Of a DNA stretch of 64,000 bases, positions 19,848 to 28,525 are shown one piece after another. The notes under the pieces were generated by a model. It was not told the origin of the DNA. It saw only the letters and a list, made by a program, of their open reading frames with translations, and made no database searches. How positions within the stretch are numbered: the first letter of the stretch is position 1; every line of letters starts with the position of its first letter. Source of the stretch: Sulfurovum sp. Its GTDB lineage: Bacteria; Campylobacterota; Campylobacteria; Campylobacterales; Sulfurovaceae. The DNA lies in assembly GCA_016744875.1 (NCBI GenBank), contig JADGDL010000002.1, forward strand, positions 48,896-112,895, given 5' to 3'. The position numbers were made by a program, and so were the translations under genes.

Positions 19848-20726
19848 ATGAAAAAGTTACAACGAATACTTGTTGCCATAGATGTGTTTGCAAACTCTGA
19901 TAAGGTATTAAAAAGAGCGTTCATGCTTGCACAAGAGAATAAAGCTGAATTGTTCATTGTACAAGCTATAGAAGTACCCTTGTTCTCTATACCCAATTAC
20001 TTTGGTGCAAAAAAGGTTTCAGTAAATATAAAAGGTATAAAAGGTGAGATAGAACAAAAGATAAAAAGTCTAAATTTGAGTTCCAATGTGCCATATCATC
20101 TATTTGTTAAAGAAGGAAATCCTGATGATATTATACTTTATGAATCGAAGTTGATTAAAGCAGATATGATCATTATCGGGGCACATACAAAATCTAAAGG
20201 TAAAAAAAACAGATTTGGTACAACAGCACAAAAAGTGGCACATCAAAGTCATGTACCGGTGTTGATCGTGAAAAATAAAGTAAAGAAAGCCTATAAAGAT
20301 ATCGTAGCACCAACAGATTTTGCTATGCAGTCTAAACAGAGTATTTTATTTGTTAAAAATATCTGTACATCTGCAAACATAAGTCTAGTGAATGCCTATG
20401 AAGCCTTTTATTCAACTGATCTTTATACTGCGGGTGCTTACAGTCTGGAAAATATCGATATAGAAATGTATGACAAAGCTGCAAAAAGTGCTTCACAGAA
20501 CCAGATGAAAGCATTAAAAAAAGAACTTGGCATTAAAAAAGGTCGAGTGATAGATGCCGCGTTAAATAGTAAAGATGAACTAGTCAAATACATTGATAAA
20601 GGCAGTTATGATCTTGTGGTCCTTGGCTCACGCGGTACCTCTGGTGCTCTGTCACTGCTTGGAAGTGTGGCATATACGCTTTTACGGGAAGTGAAAACCG
20701 ATATTTTAGTGTATGTACCAAGATAA
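19848..20726 (+). CDS. universal stress protein, tandem UspA domains
   Basis: A 292-residue cytoplasmic protein with two UspA domains (about residues 3-143 and 146-291). The second ends with the ATP-binding pattern GSRGTSGALSLLGSVA; the first has GAHTKSKGKKNRFGTTA, in which the usual Gly-Ser is altered. Tandem Usp proteins act in stress survival in other bacteria, but the role is not defined here. A good AAGGAG ribosome site precedes the ATG. Confidence 0.9.
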   Translation: MKKLQRILVAIDVFANSDKVLKRAFMLAQENKAELFIVQAIEVPLFSIPNYFGAKKVSVNIKGIKGEIEQKIKSLNLSSNVPYHLFVKEGNPDDIILYESKLIKADMIIIGAHTKSKGKKNRFGTTAQKVAHQSHVPVLIVKNKVKKAYKDIVAPTDFAMQSKQSILFVKNICTSANISLVNAYEAFYSTDLYTAGAYSLENIDIEMYDKAAKSASQNQMKALKKELGIKKGRVIDAALNSKDELVKYIDKGSYDLVVLGSRGTSGALSLLGSVAYTLLREVKTDILVYVPR

Positions 20727-20737
20727 GAGATAAACAA

Positions 20738-20762
20738 GAGAAGGTTAGATACCCACCTTCTC
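20738..20762. terminator. hairpin between convergent usp and hydrolase genes
   Basis: An 8-base stem (GAGAAGGT and ACCTTCTC) with a 9-base loop lies between two converging genes and overlaps the stop codon of the leftward one. There is no strong T-run on either side, so it may be a weak bidirectional terminator. Confidence 0.4.
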
Positions 20763-22142
20763 CCCATATTTGACGATATGAGACTTTTTACCTAAGCGTT
20801 TCTCTATCTCGTATTGAAATATCTCCTGTTTGTCTCTCTCTCCATGAATGAGAAAGATCTTATCTAATTTCGTAAACTTGCCCATCCACTCAATGAGACC
20901 ATTTTGATCTGCATGGGCAGAAAACCCGTTGATAGTATGGACTTTTGCTTTTATGATGACATCTTCTCCATAGATCTTTATCTTCTTTTTTCCATCTACA
21001 ATTTTTCTACCTAAAGTACCTTGTACCTGATAGCCTACAAATACAACAGCATTTCTTTCATTCCAGAGTCGGTGTTTAAAATGTTGGAGTATTCGTCCTC
21101 CGTTGCACATCCCCGCACCAGCGATGATAATACAGCGTGAATCTACAGCATTGATCTTCATAGAGTCCTGTATACGAAGGGTATAGTGAAGGTAAGGGAA
21201 GTCAAATATGGTACCATCACGTTCCAAAAAGTCATTACAACACTGGCTCAATTCTTCATGGTAATTTTTATATATCTCCGTAGCACGTATGGCCATAGGT
21301 GAGTCAAGAAATATCTGGCATACCGGCAACTCACCTCTGTCATACATTTGTTTAAGCAGGCAGAGTATCTCTTGAGTACGTTCTATGGCAAAAGAGGGTA
21401 TGAGGACATTACCTTCATTTTTAAAAGTTTCAAGTATGACTTCCTGCAGTTCTTTGTCACTCTCTTTGACTCCTTTATGGTTTCTGTCACCATAGGTAGA
21501 CTCTATGAAAAGTGCATCTGCCTCTTCCATGATGTCAGGAGAGGGCATGACCAGGTCATCATCACTTCCTAGGTCACCTGAAAATACAACAGTCTTTTTA
21601 AGACCATTCTCTTCAAACATTACTTGTATAACAGCAGAGTCTAAGATATGCCCGGCATTTTTAAAGTTTACAAAGATCCCGTTGCCTAGGTCTATTTGTT
21701 CATCATAAGAGGAAAAGATCATACTTTGATGAAAAACAGCACGAACATCACTCTCTGAGTAGAGTGGCTTTCTAATCTCTTTCTCTTTGCCTATACGTTG
21801 TGCTTTTCTGTATTTCGTTTTATAGCTTTCATCCATGAGATGGGCACTGTCAAGCATCACTACTTCAGCAAGGTCCATAGTGGATTTGTGGGTAACGATG
21901 GTACCTTTAAAACCTTCTTTGACCAATTTTGGTATGCGTCCTACATGGTCGAGATGCCCATGGGTAATAAGAAGAAAATCCACATCAGCAGGGTCAAATC
22001 CAAAGGCTTCATGGTTACGATTTTCAACAAGACCCTGGTACATTCCGCAATCAATCAGAAGATTGATACCGTTATGAAGCTGCAAGAGATGACATGATCC
22101 GGTTACTACTTCTGCAGCACCATATGATTGTAAGATAGCCAT
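20745..22142 (-). CDS. beta-CASP metallo-beta-lactamase-fold hydrolase (RNA nuclease type)
   Basis: A 465-residue metal-dependent nuclease-like protein. The zinc motif THGHLDHVGRIP is at about residue 57-68, followed by SGDLGSDD. The beta-CASP region is clear: PSFAIERTQEIL, SPMAIRATEIY and AGAGMCNGGRILQH, with the final FSAHADQNGLIEW. This is the CPSF73/YSH1-like branch seen widely in bacteria, where RNA processing is presumed. An AGAAGGAG ribosome site supports the ATG at 22142. Confidence 0.9.
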   Translation of the reverse strand: MAILQSYGAAEVVTGSCHLLQLHNGINLLIDCGMYQGLVENRNHEAFGFDPADVDFLLITHGHLDHVGRIPKLVKEGFKGTIVTHKSTMDLAEVVMLDSAHLMDESYKTKYRKAQRIGKEKEIRKPLYSESDVRAVFHQSMIFSSYDEQIDLGNGIFVNFKNAGHILDSAVIQVMFEENGLKKTVVFSGDLGSDDDLVMPSPDIMEEADALFIESTYGDRNHKGVKESDKELQEVILETFKNEGNVLIPSFAIERTQEILCLLKQMYDRGELPVCQIFLDSPMAIRATEIYKNYHEELSQCCNDFLERDGTIFDFPYLHYTLRIQDSMKINAVDSRCIIIAGAGMCNGGRILQHFKHRLWNERNAVVFVGYQVQGTLGRKIVDGKKKIKIYGEDVIIKAKVHTINGFSAHADQNGLIEWMGKFTKLDKIFLIHGERDKQEIFQYEIEKRLGKKSHIVKYGEKVGI

Positions 22143-22278
22143 TTGTTCTCCTTCTAGAGAGTTATATGTATTATTTATTTTACTTCTTTTTGGATGATAA
22201 ATGCATTAAGAGATTTATCTACCTTTATCATTGAACAGTATCTGCTATAATAAATGTGAAACCATAAAGGGGGGACCG

Positions 22279-22875
22279 ATGAGTGATAAGATCAAAGAAA
22301 TCTTGGTAGAGATAGAAGCGTTAAAAGCGAAGCTTGGTGAAGAGATCGCTGAGCAGGAAAAGCATATATCTTATGAAATTAAAAATGGTTATGTACGATT
22401 TGAAAAAGATGTCCTTGAAAAACAAAAGGAGAATATGAAAAATCTTTTAGCCTGGTTTAGGGAGATCCCTTTTTTGCATTTACTCTCTTCCCCTATTATT
22501 TATGTGATGGTCATACCTGCTATACTCCTTGATATCATACTCTTCATCTATCAGCAGGTGATATTTAGGATATACAAGTTTAAATTTATCAAACGAAGTG
22601 AATATATTATATATGACCATCAATATCTTGGATATTTAAACCCTATAGAGAAGCTGCATTGTTTATACTGTTCCTATTTTAACGGTTTGATGCAGTATGC
22701 TGCAGCAATCGCTTCTAGAACTGAATTGTTTTTTTGTCCTATTAAACATGCTAAAAAGGTAGCTTATGAACATGATTATTATGATATATATTTCGAATAT
22801 GGTGAGGGTGATGACTATCAGATAAAGTTAAAAGAGCTTCGAGATACATCTGAAAAAAGTCATGTACCATCTTGA
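22279..22875 (+). CDS. conserved hypothetical membrane protein upstream of amrS
   Basis: A 198-residue protein without a function I can name. Residues 1-55 are a charged, probable coiled coil; about residues 60-100 hold one or two membrane segments (LLSSPIIYVMVIPAILLDII); then comes HCLYCSYFNGLMQYAAAIAS and FFCPIKHAKKV, with three cysteines that might bind metal. A longer frame from a TTG at 22231 overlaps a TATAAT (22246-22251), so translation should begin at the ATG with its GGGGGGA ribosome site. It lies 79 bases before the AmmeMemoRadiSam radical SAM gene and may belong to the same unit. Confidence 0.75.
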   Translation: MSDKIKEILVEIEALKAKLGEEIAEQEKHISYEIKNGYVRFEKDVLEKQKENMKNLLAWFREIPFLHLLSSPIIYVMVIPAILLDIILFIYQQVIFRIYKFKFIKRSEYIIYDHQYLGYLNPIEKLHCLYCSYFNGLMQYAAAIASRTELFFCPIKHAKKVAYEHDYYDIYFEYGEGDDYQIKLKELRDTSEKSHVPS

Positions 22876-22954
22876 CTTTTTCTATACTTATATGATATGA
22901 TTAAATAAAGTTGAGTCTATCACTATAAAGGTTGACTCAGAGTCAGGAGTTAAA

Positions 22955-23965
22955 ATGACTTATCATAAAAGTATGCAATATTATCAAAAAGAAGAAGGTA
23001 AAGATAGGATCATATGTTCGCTTTGCCGTCATGCGTGTAAGCTAAAAGAAGGACAAGTAGGTATCTGTGGTGTCAATAAAAATGTAGAGGGAGAGTTAAA
23101 AACATTGGTGTATGGACATCCTGTAGGCATTAATGTAGACCCTATAGAGAAGAAACCACTTTACCATATGCTACCGGGGAGCCAAGTTCTTTCTTTTGGA
23201 ACCGTAGGATGTAACTTTAAATGTCCTTTTTGTCAAAATTGGGATATATCACAAGAACATGAAGTGAATAAAAATATAGAAGTGAGTCCTAAACAGATGG
23301 TTGATCTTGCAGAGCAGGAAGGTGCCAAGTCTATAGCCTATACCTACAATGAACCAACAATATTTTACCCTTATGCTAAAGACATCGGTGTCATAGCCAA
23401 AGAGCGAGGTATTAAAAATATATTTGTTTCCAATGGTTTTGAATCTCCAGAAATGATAGATGATATGGCATCATGGGTAGATGCAGCGAATATAGATCTG
23501 AAAAGTTGGGATGACAAGTACTATAGACGTACACTCAAAGGTGGTCTTGAAGAAGTAAAAGATACATTAAGACGAATGGTAGCAGCAGGTATATGGATAG
23601 AAGTTACAACATTGCTTATAGAAGGTGATAATGACAGTGATAAAGATCTAAAAGAGATGGCAGAGTTCATCGCCAATGATCTGGGGAAACATGTACCGTG
23701 GCATTTAAGTGCTTTTTATCCTAACTATAAAATGAATACACGCCTGGCAACTAAAGTGGATACCCTGCAACGTGCCAAACGTTTAGGTCAGGAAGCAGGA
23801 CTTCAGTATATCTATTTAGGAAATGTTTCAGTTAATGGTACTACGCATTGTCCAAAATGTGATACCATACTAGTAGAACGTTCAGGTTATAGCCCTGATG
23901 TAAAAATGCTTGAAGACGGGTGTTGCCTTGCTTGTCAAAATGAGATAGAAGGAGTATGGTCATGA
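22955..23965 (+). CDS. amrS: AmmeMemoRadiSam system radical SAM enzyme
   Basis: A 336-residue radical SAM protein. The 4Fe-4S motif CNFKCPFC lies at about residue 88. An N-terminal cysteine cluster (CSLCRHACKLKEGQVGICGV, residues 22-41) and a C-terminal one (CPKC, then CCLAC) are also present, so additional metal sites are likely. The family, related to pyruvate-formate-lyase activases, is defined by its genomic link with MEMO1 and AMMECR1 homologues; the reaction is unknown. It overlaps the next gene by four bases. Confidence 0.92.
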   Translation: MTYHKSMQYYQKEEGKDRIICSLCRHACKLKEGQVGICGVNKNVEGELKTLVYGHPVGINVDPIEKKPLYHMLPGSQVLSFGTVGCNFKCPFCQNWDISQEHEVNKNIEVSPKQMVDLAEQEGAKSIAYTYNEPTIFYPYAKDIGVIAKERGIKNIFVSNGFESPEMIDDMASWVDAANIDLKSWDDKYYRRTLKGGLEEVKDTLRRMVAAGIWIEVTTLLIEGDNDSDKDLKEMAEFIANDLGKHVPWHLSAFYPNYKMNTRLATKVDTLQRAKRLGQEAGLQYIYLGNVSVNGTTHCPKCDTILVERSGYSPDVKMLEDGCCLACQNEIEGVWS

Positions 23966-25311
23966 GTGTACGAGAACCGGCCGTAGAAGGACAGTTTTAC
24001 CCGTCCAGTTCTAATGAGATCATCTCAACGATCAAAGTTTACAATGCTAAAGACAATCAAAATATAAACCTTAACACAAGAGCTGTGATAGTCCCTCATG
24101 CAGGGTACATTTACAGCGGGTTTACTGCAAACAAAGCACTGAGACTATTACGTAATGTAGAGATAGAACGGGTAGTAGTTATAGGTCCAAGCCATAGAGT
24201 AGCTTTTAAAGGAATATCTGCGGCGATGTTTGACTCTTACGAGACTCCTTTGGGTGGATTTCCTATCGATAAAACATTCATTACTGGGCTAAGCAAAAGT
24301 TTTGATATCAAATTTGTACCTCAGGCACATCATGAACATAGTACTGAAGTACAGATGCCGTTTATCAAGTACTATAGACCTGATACCTCTATAGTGGAAC
24401 TTGTCTATGGAGAGGAAGATTCTGCAAATTTGGCAAAAATAATTGATCATTTACTTGAAGATAAAAATACGGCAGTGGTCATCTCAACAGACTTAAGTCA
24501 TTATTACGACATAGACAAGGCCAATAGACTGGATAACATATGTCTGGATGCTGTAAAAACATTGGATATAACGAGATTGAAAAAAGGCTGTGAAGCCTGT
24601 GGTAAGATAGGTATAGAAGCAATGCTGATAGCAGCAAAGCATAGAGGACTCAAACCTATAATACTGGACTATCGTACCTCTGCAGACGCTAGTTTAGATA
24701 GATCAGAGGTTGTGGGTTATATGAGTGCAGCATTTGTTGAAGATAAAAAGAAAGATGAGGTAAAAGAGACGCTATTATCTCTTGCACGTGCAAGTATAGC
24801 CAATGCAGTGGATGTTTCTTATAGCTATGATCTGGAAAAGATACTTAAAGAGAATCCGTGGCTGGAAGATGAAGGTGCTGCCTTTATAACCCTGACAACT
24901 AAGGATGATAGTCTTAGAGGATGTATAGGCTCCATTGTAGCACATAGAAAACTCTATGAAGATGTTATACTCAATGCAAAGAGTGCTGCATTGAATGACC
25001 CGAGATTTTTAGCTTTAACCAAAGAAGAATATGACAAGATAAAAGTTGAAGTCTCCATTTTGACAGAGCCTAAAGCATTGGCATATAGTTCTATTACTGA
25101 TCTAAAATCTAAGATACATAAAGATGAAGATGGTGTCATATTAAAACATGGCAGATATCAGGCTACTTTTTTACCGCAGGTTTGGGAACAGTTACCAAGT
25201 TTTGAACTTTTTTTCTCAAATCTTTGTAAAAAAGCAGGGATGAGAGAAGAATGTCTTGCCGATAAACCGGAGATTTTGGTCTATCAGGCTAAAAAGTATA
25301 AAGAAGAGTAG
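23962..25311 (+). CDS. AmmeMemoRadiSam AmrB-AmrA fusion (MEMO1 + AMMECR1)
   Basis: A 449-residue protein made of a MEMO1-like domain (residues 1 to about 265) and an AMMECR1 domain (about 270-449). The first shows PAVEGQFYP, VPHAGYIYSG, VIGPSHRV, EHSTEVQMPF and STDLSHYYD, with the conserved His residues and a CGKIG cysteine; it is related to ring-opening dioxygenases. The second carries the AMMECR1 hallmark LRGCIGSI and ALNDPRF. Most genomes carry these as separate genes. The ATG at 23962 overlaps the stop of amrS (ATGA); an ATG two codons earlier is the alternative. The role is unknown. Confidence 0.92.
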   Translation: MSVREPAVEGQFYPSSSNEIISTIKVYNAKDNQNINLNTRAVIVPHAGYIYSGFTANKALRLLRNVEIERVVVIGPSHRVAFKGISAAMFDSYETPLGGFPIDKTFITGLSKSFDIKFVPQAHHEHSTEVQMPFIKYYRPDTSIVELVYGEEDSANLAKIIDHLLEDKNTAVVISTDLSHYYDIDKANRLDNICLDAVKTLDITRLKKGCEACGKIGIEAMLIAAKHRGLKPIILDYRTSADASLDRSEVVGYMSAAFVEDKKKDEVKETLLSLARASIANAVDVSYSYDLEKILKENPWLEDEGAAFITLTTKDDSLRGCIGSIVAHRKLYEDVILNAKSAALNDPRFLALTKEEYDKIKVEVSILTEPKALAYSSITDLKSKIHKDEDGVILKHGRYQATFLPQVWEQLPSFELFFSNLCKKAGMREECLADKPEILVYQAKKYKEE

Positions 25312-25335
25312 TACAAAAAAAGGGGGGGATACCTT

Positions 25336-27723
25336 ATGAGTGACTATATTAAATGGTTTAGCGAGATCAACATCAATGATGTAGATCAAGTAGGTGGTAA
25401 AAATGCTTCTCTAGGTGAGATGTATCAAAATCTTCAAAATGAAGATATACGTATACCTAATGGATTTGCTATTACAGCCGAAGCCTATATAAACCTACTT
25501 GATGAAAATGATGCATGGAATCAATTGGATGTATTATTAGATGACTTAGATCACGATGATGTAAAAAAATTACAAGTCAGAGGTAAAAAGTGTAGAGATA
25601 TCATATATGAATGTACTTTACCCGATGACTTAGTGCGACAGGTTACAGAAGGATATGAAGCATTAAAAGAAGAGTATGGAGATGATGTAACCTTTGCTGT
25701 AAGAAGTTCTGCCACCGCGGAAGACTCTCCTGAAGCTTCTTTTGCAGGACAAAATGAGAGTTTTCTGAATGTTAAAGGCTTAGATTCCATCTTTGATACA
25801 TATAAGCGCTGTCTGGCATCAAATTTTACTGATCGTTCATTACATTACAAGTATATCAATGGATTTGATTATCGTAAAGTCTATTTAAGTGTGGTGGTGA
25901 TGAAGATGGTACGCAGCGATATCGGGCAGAGCGGTGTAATGTTCTCCATAGATCCTGAGACAGGCTTTAAAGATGTAGTGTTTATTAATGCTGCTTATGG
26001 ACTGGGAGAGAATATCGTTCAAGGAAGTATTGTACCGGATGGTTTTTATATTCATAAGCCAACCTACAATAAAGGGTATAGATCTGTGCTAAAAAGAAGT
26101 ATAGGATCAAAAGCATTAACTATGATTTTTGATGATGAAGATATTAAAAATATAGAAACACTAAAAGAACAACAAGATAAATTTTCTCTTACTGATGTTG
26201 ATGTTTTAGAATTGGCGGGATATGCTATAGACATCGAAAAGCATTATTCAAAGCAGGCCGGGTATGATAAGCCCATGGATATAGAATGGGCAAAAGATGG
26301 TTTAGATGGAAAGATCTATATTGTTCAGGCTCGTCCTGAAACAGTAGAGTCCAGAAAAAAATCTCAAACTATAGAGATGTACACACTTAATAACAGAACA
26401 GACATATTGGTAGAAGGGAGTGCTGTAGGAACTAAAATTGGATCAGGTAAAGTGCGTAAGATCATGGATGTTAGTACACTGTACGAGTTTAAAGAGGGTG
26501 ATGTCCTTGTTGCTCATACAACGAGTCCAGATTGGGAACCAATCATGAAATTAGCCTCAGCAATAGTCACTGACACAGGAGGAAGAACCTGCCATGCTGC
26601 GATAGTGTCTAGGGAGCTTGGTATCCCTGCTATAGTAGGTGCTTCAAATGCTGTAGAAGTACTAAAAGATGGTGATGAGGTAACTGTAAGTTGTGCTGAA
26701 GGTGAGAGAGGTTTTGTCTATGAAGGAGTGCTTGATTTCAATGTAAAAGAAATCGTTTTAGAAAAATTAGCAAAAACAAAAACAGATATTATGATGAATC
26801 TCGCAAATCCTGACAGAGCTTTTTCTTTAGCTTCTTTACCTGTTGATGGTATAGGGCTTGCTAGAATGGAATTTATAATCAATACAGCCATAAAAGTTCA
26901 TCCTATGGCACTTATAAGTCCGAAAAAGTTAGACAATGAGGCACAAGAGAAAATAAATAAACTTACAAGTAACTATGAGAACCCACAGGATTTTTTCATT
27001 AAAAGACTTTCAGAAGGAGTAGCAAGTATCGCTTCCGCTGTGTATCCTAAACCTTGTGTGGTGAGAATGAGTGACTTTAAAACCAATGAATATGCCTCAC
27101 TGCTAGGAGGCGAATATTATGAACCTGATGAAGAAAATCCTATGATAGGCTTTCGTGGTGCATCACGTTATACCCACCCTAACTATGAAGAGGGATTTGC
27201 TTTGGAATGTGCAGCAATGAAACGTGTTAGAGAAGAAATGGGCTTTGAAAATGTCATTTTGATGATCCCTTTTTGTCGTAGAGTAGAAGAGGGTGAACGT
27301 GTACTTGATGCTATGAAAAAAAATGGTTTGGAACGTGGAAAAAATGGATTAAAGATCTATGTGATGTGTGAAATACCAAACAATGTCATACAGATAGATG
27401 CATTTTGCGAACTCTTTGATGGCATCAGTATAGGTTCCAATGACCTAACGCAACTTACACTTGGTGTAGATCGTGATTCTGAATTGGTCGCTTTTGATTA
27501 TGATGAACGTGATCCTGGGGTGATGAAAATGATAGAGATGGCAGTAGAGGGTGCAAAACGAAACCATTCTCATAGTGGTATCTGCGGTCAGGGACCTTCA
27601 GACTATCCTGAAATGGCAGAAGCATTGGTGAGAATGGGTGTGGATTCAATGAGCTTGAATCCTGATTCTGTATTGCAAACGATACAAACGATAAGTGATT
27701 TGGAGTCTAAACAAAAGAAATAG
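25336..27723 (+). CDS. ppsA: phosphoenolpyruvate synthase
   Basis: A 795-residue enzyme converting pyruvate and ATP to PEP, AMP and phosphate. The N-terminal ATP-grasp domain (VGGKNASLGEMYQNL, then RSSATAEDSPEASFAGQ), the swivelling domain with the phospho-histidine (GGRTCHAAIVSRELGIPA) and the C-terminal barrel (SDFKTNEYASLLGG, SIGSNDLTQLTLGVDRD, GICGQGPSDYP) are all intact. It starts 24 bases after the amrBA fusion, behind a G-rich ribosome site, so the two may be cotranscribed. With NifJ it would feed gluconeogenesis. Confidence 0.96.
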   Translation: MSDYIKWFSEININDVDQVGGKNASLGEMYQNLQNEDIRIPNGFAITAEAYINLLDENDAWNQLDVLLDDLDHDDVKKLQVRGKKCRDIIYECTLPDDLVRQVTEGYEALKEEYGDDVTFAVRSSATAEDSPEASFAGQNESFLNVKGLDSIFDTYKRCLASNFTDRSLHYKYINGFDYRKVYLSVVVMKMVRSDIGQSGVMFSIDPETGFKDVVFINAAYGLGENIVQGSIVPDGFYIHKPTYNKGYRSVLKRSIGSKALTMIFDDEDIKNIETLKEQQDKFSLTDVDVLELAGYAIDIEKHYSKQAGYDKPMDIEWAKDGLDGKIYIVQARPETVESRKKSQTIEMYTLNNRTDILVEGSAVGTKIGSGKVRKIMDVSTLYEFKEGDVLVAHTTSPDWEPIMKLASAIVTDTGGRTCHAAIVSRELGIPAIVGASNAVEVLKDGDEVTVSCAEGERGFVYEGVLDFNVKEIVLEKLAKTKTDIMMNLANPDRAFSLASLPVDGIGLARMEFIINTAIKVHPMALISPKKLDNEAQEKINKLTSNYENPQDFFIKRLSEGVASIASAVYPKPCVVRMSDFKTNEYASLLGGEYYEPDEENPMIGFRGASRYTHPNYEEGFALECAAMKRVREEMGFENVILMIPFCRRVEEGERVLDAMKKNGLERGKNGLKIYVMCEIPNNVIQIDAFCELFDGISIGSNDLTQLTLGVDRDSELVAFDYDERDPGVMKMIEMAVEGAKRNHSHSGICGQGPSDYPEMAEALVRMGVDSMSLNPDSVLQTIQTISDLESKQKK

Positions 27724-27742
27724 TTTTTAAACTATTTCTTTT
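27713..27742. terminator. bidirectional terminator overlapping two stop codons
   Basis: A perfect 14-base inverted repeat (AAAAGAAATAGTTT and AAACTATTTCTTTT, 2-base centre) has A-runs and T-runs at its outer ends, so it reads as a U-tailed hairpin from both sides. It contains the stop codon of ppsA (27721-27723) and that of the small leftward gene (27732-27734), and also encodes the last lysines of both proteins. Confidence 0.75.
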
Positions 27743-27896
27743 TACTCACTTTTTTACCTTTTTGGACCTTCTCTTTTTTCTTATAGTCTTTAATCTGCTT
27801 TTTGATCTCTTGTTTTAAAGATTTTTTGAGCATACTGTCCATTTGTTTATTAACTTCTTTTTTGATGTACTTTTTTGCTTTACTTTTTTTAGCCAT
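27732..27896 (-). CDS. 54-residue lysine-rich small protein
   Basis: An ORF of 54 codons, MAKKSKAKKYIKKEVNKQMD at the start and ending in KKVSKKK, with about 23 lysines. It should be a very basic, helical cytoplasmic protein that could bind nucleic acid; I recognise no family. The ATG at 27896 has a weak purine-rich leader (AGGATC 8 bases upstream). It converges on ppsA and shares its terminator. Low complexity makes chance coding possible, but the clean frame and terminator argue that it is real. Confidence 0.55.
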   Translation of the reverse strand: MAKKSKAKKYIKKEVNKQMDSMLKKSLKQEIKKQIKDYKKKEKVQKGKKVSKKK

Positions 27897-28046
27897 TTTA
27901 GATCCTTACTAATTAAATAGAGGATTTTAATTTCCTCATACTTATATGATAAGACAAACAAACTTTAAGTATTATAAAGTTCCAAAATGTTTAAATAGTA
28001 TTGACAATACTACAAGATTGAAATACAATAATAAAAAGGAGTTATC

Positions 28047-28241
28047 ATGAAAGAAAAAATTGAAAAAGTAATTAACCAAGTTAAGGAGTCAGAAAATATC
28101 TCGGTGGAAACTAAACCATTGATATTGGAAAAACTCAAAGAATGGAAAGAAGAAGACAATGCCATTGCAGATATTACAGTGCGTTTTGAAAAGTGGTGGT
28201 ACGAGATGGAACCTATATTCGCAGAACTTGGTTGGGTCTGA
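28047..28241 (+). CDS. small hypothetical protein (64 aa)
   Basis: A 64-residue acidic helical protein with a C-terminal aromatic stretch (FEKWWYEMEPIFAELGWV). An AAAAGGAG ribosome site precedes the ATG at a good distance, so expression is likely. It resembles small DUF4404-type proteins in size and helical character, but I am not sure of that link. The next ORF starts four bases after its stop. Confidence 0.6.
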   Translation: MKEKIEKVINQVKESENISVETKPLILEKLKEWKEEDNAIADITVRFEKWWYEMEPIFAELGWV

Positions 28242-28244
28242 TCA

Positions 28245-28442
28245 TTGGATATCTATACCCAATACAGCTATGAAAAAAAGTGGATGAAAACTTCACAAAA
28301 AGATGCACTTCGGATGATAGAAGAAGAGATGCCGGAAACTGATGCAAAGGGTACACTTTTGTATATTATGGCTGCAATTGGTAAGGGTAAGGTTATTACT
28401 CTTGGAGGTTGTAGATTTAGTAATACTTTAATGAATTTGTAG
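28245..28442 (+). CDS. small hypothetical protein (65 aa), TTG start
   Basis: A 65-residue frame that begins at TTG three bases after the preceding stop, so it would rely on translational coupling; an ATG at 28284 is a later alternative. The composition (IYTQYSYEKKWMKTS, GTLLYIMAAIGKGKVITLGG) looks like real protein. No family is recognised. The start is uncertain because no ribosome site is visible before the TTG. Confidence 0.5.
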   Translation: MDIYTQYSYEKKWMKTSQKDALRMIEEEMPETDAKGTLLYIMAAIGKGKVITLGGCRFSNTLMNL

Positions 28443-28525
28443 TTTTTACTTAGTATAATATTAATAAAAAATATATAAATAAATAACTATAATGGAATAG
28501 AAATGATAATTTAGGGATGTAAATA

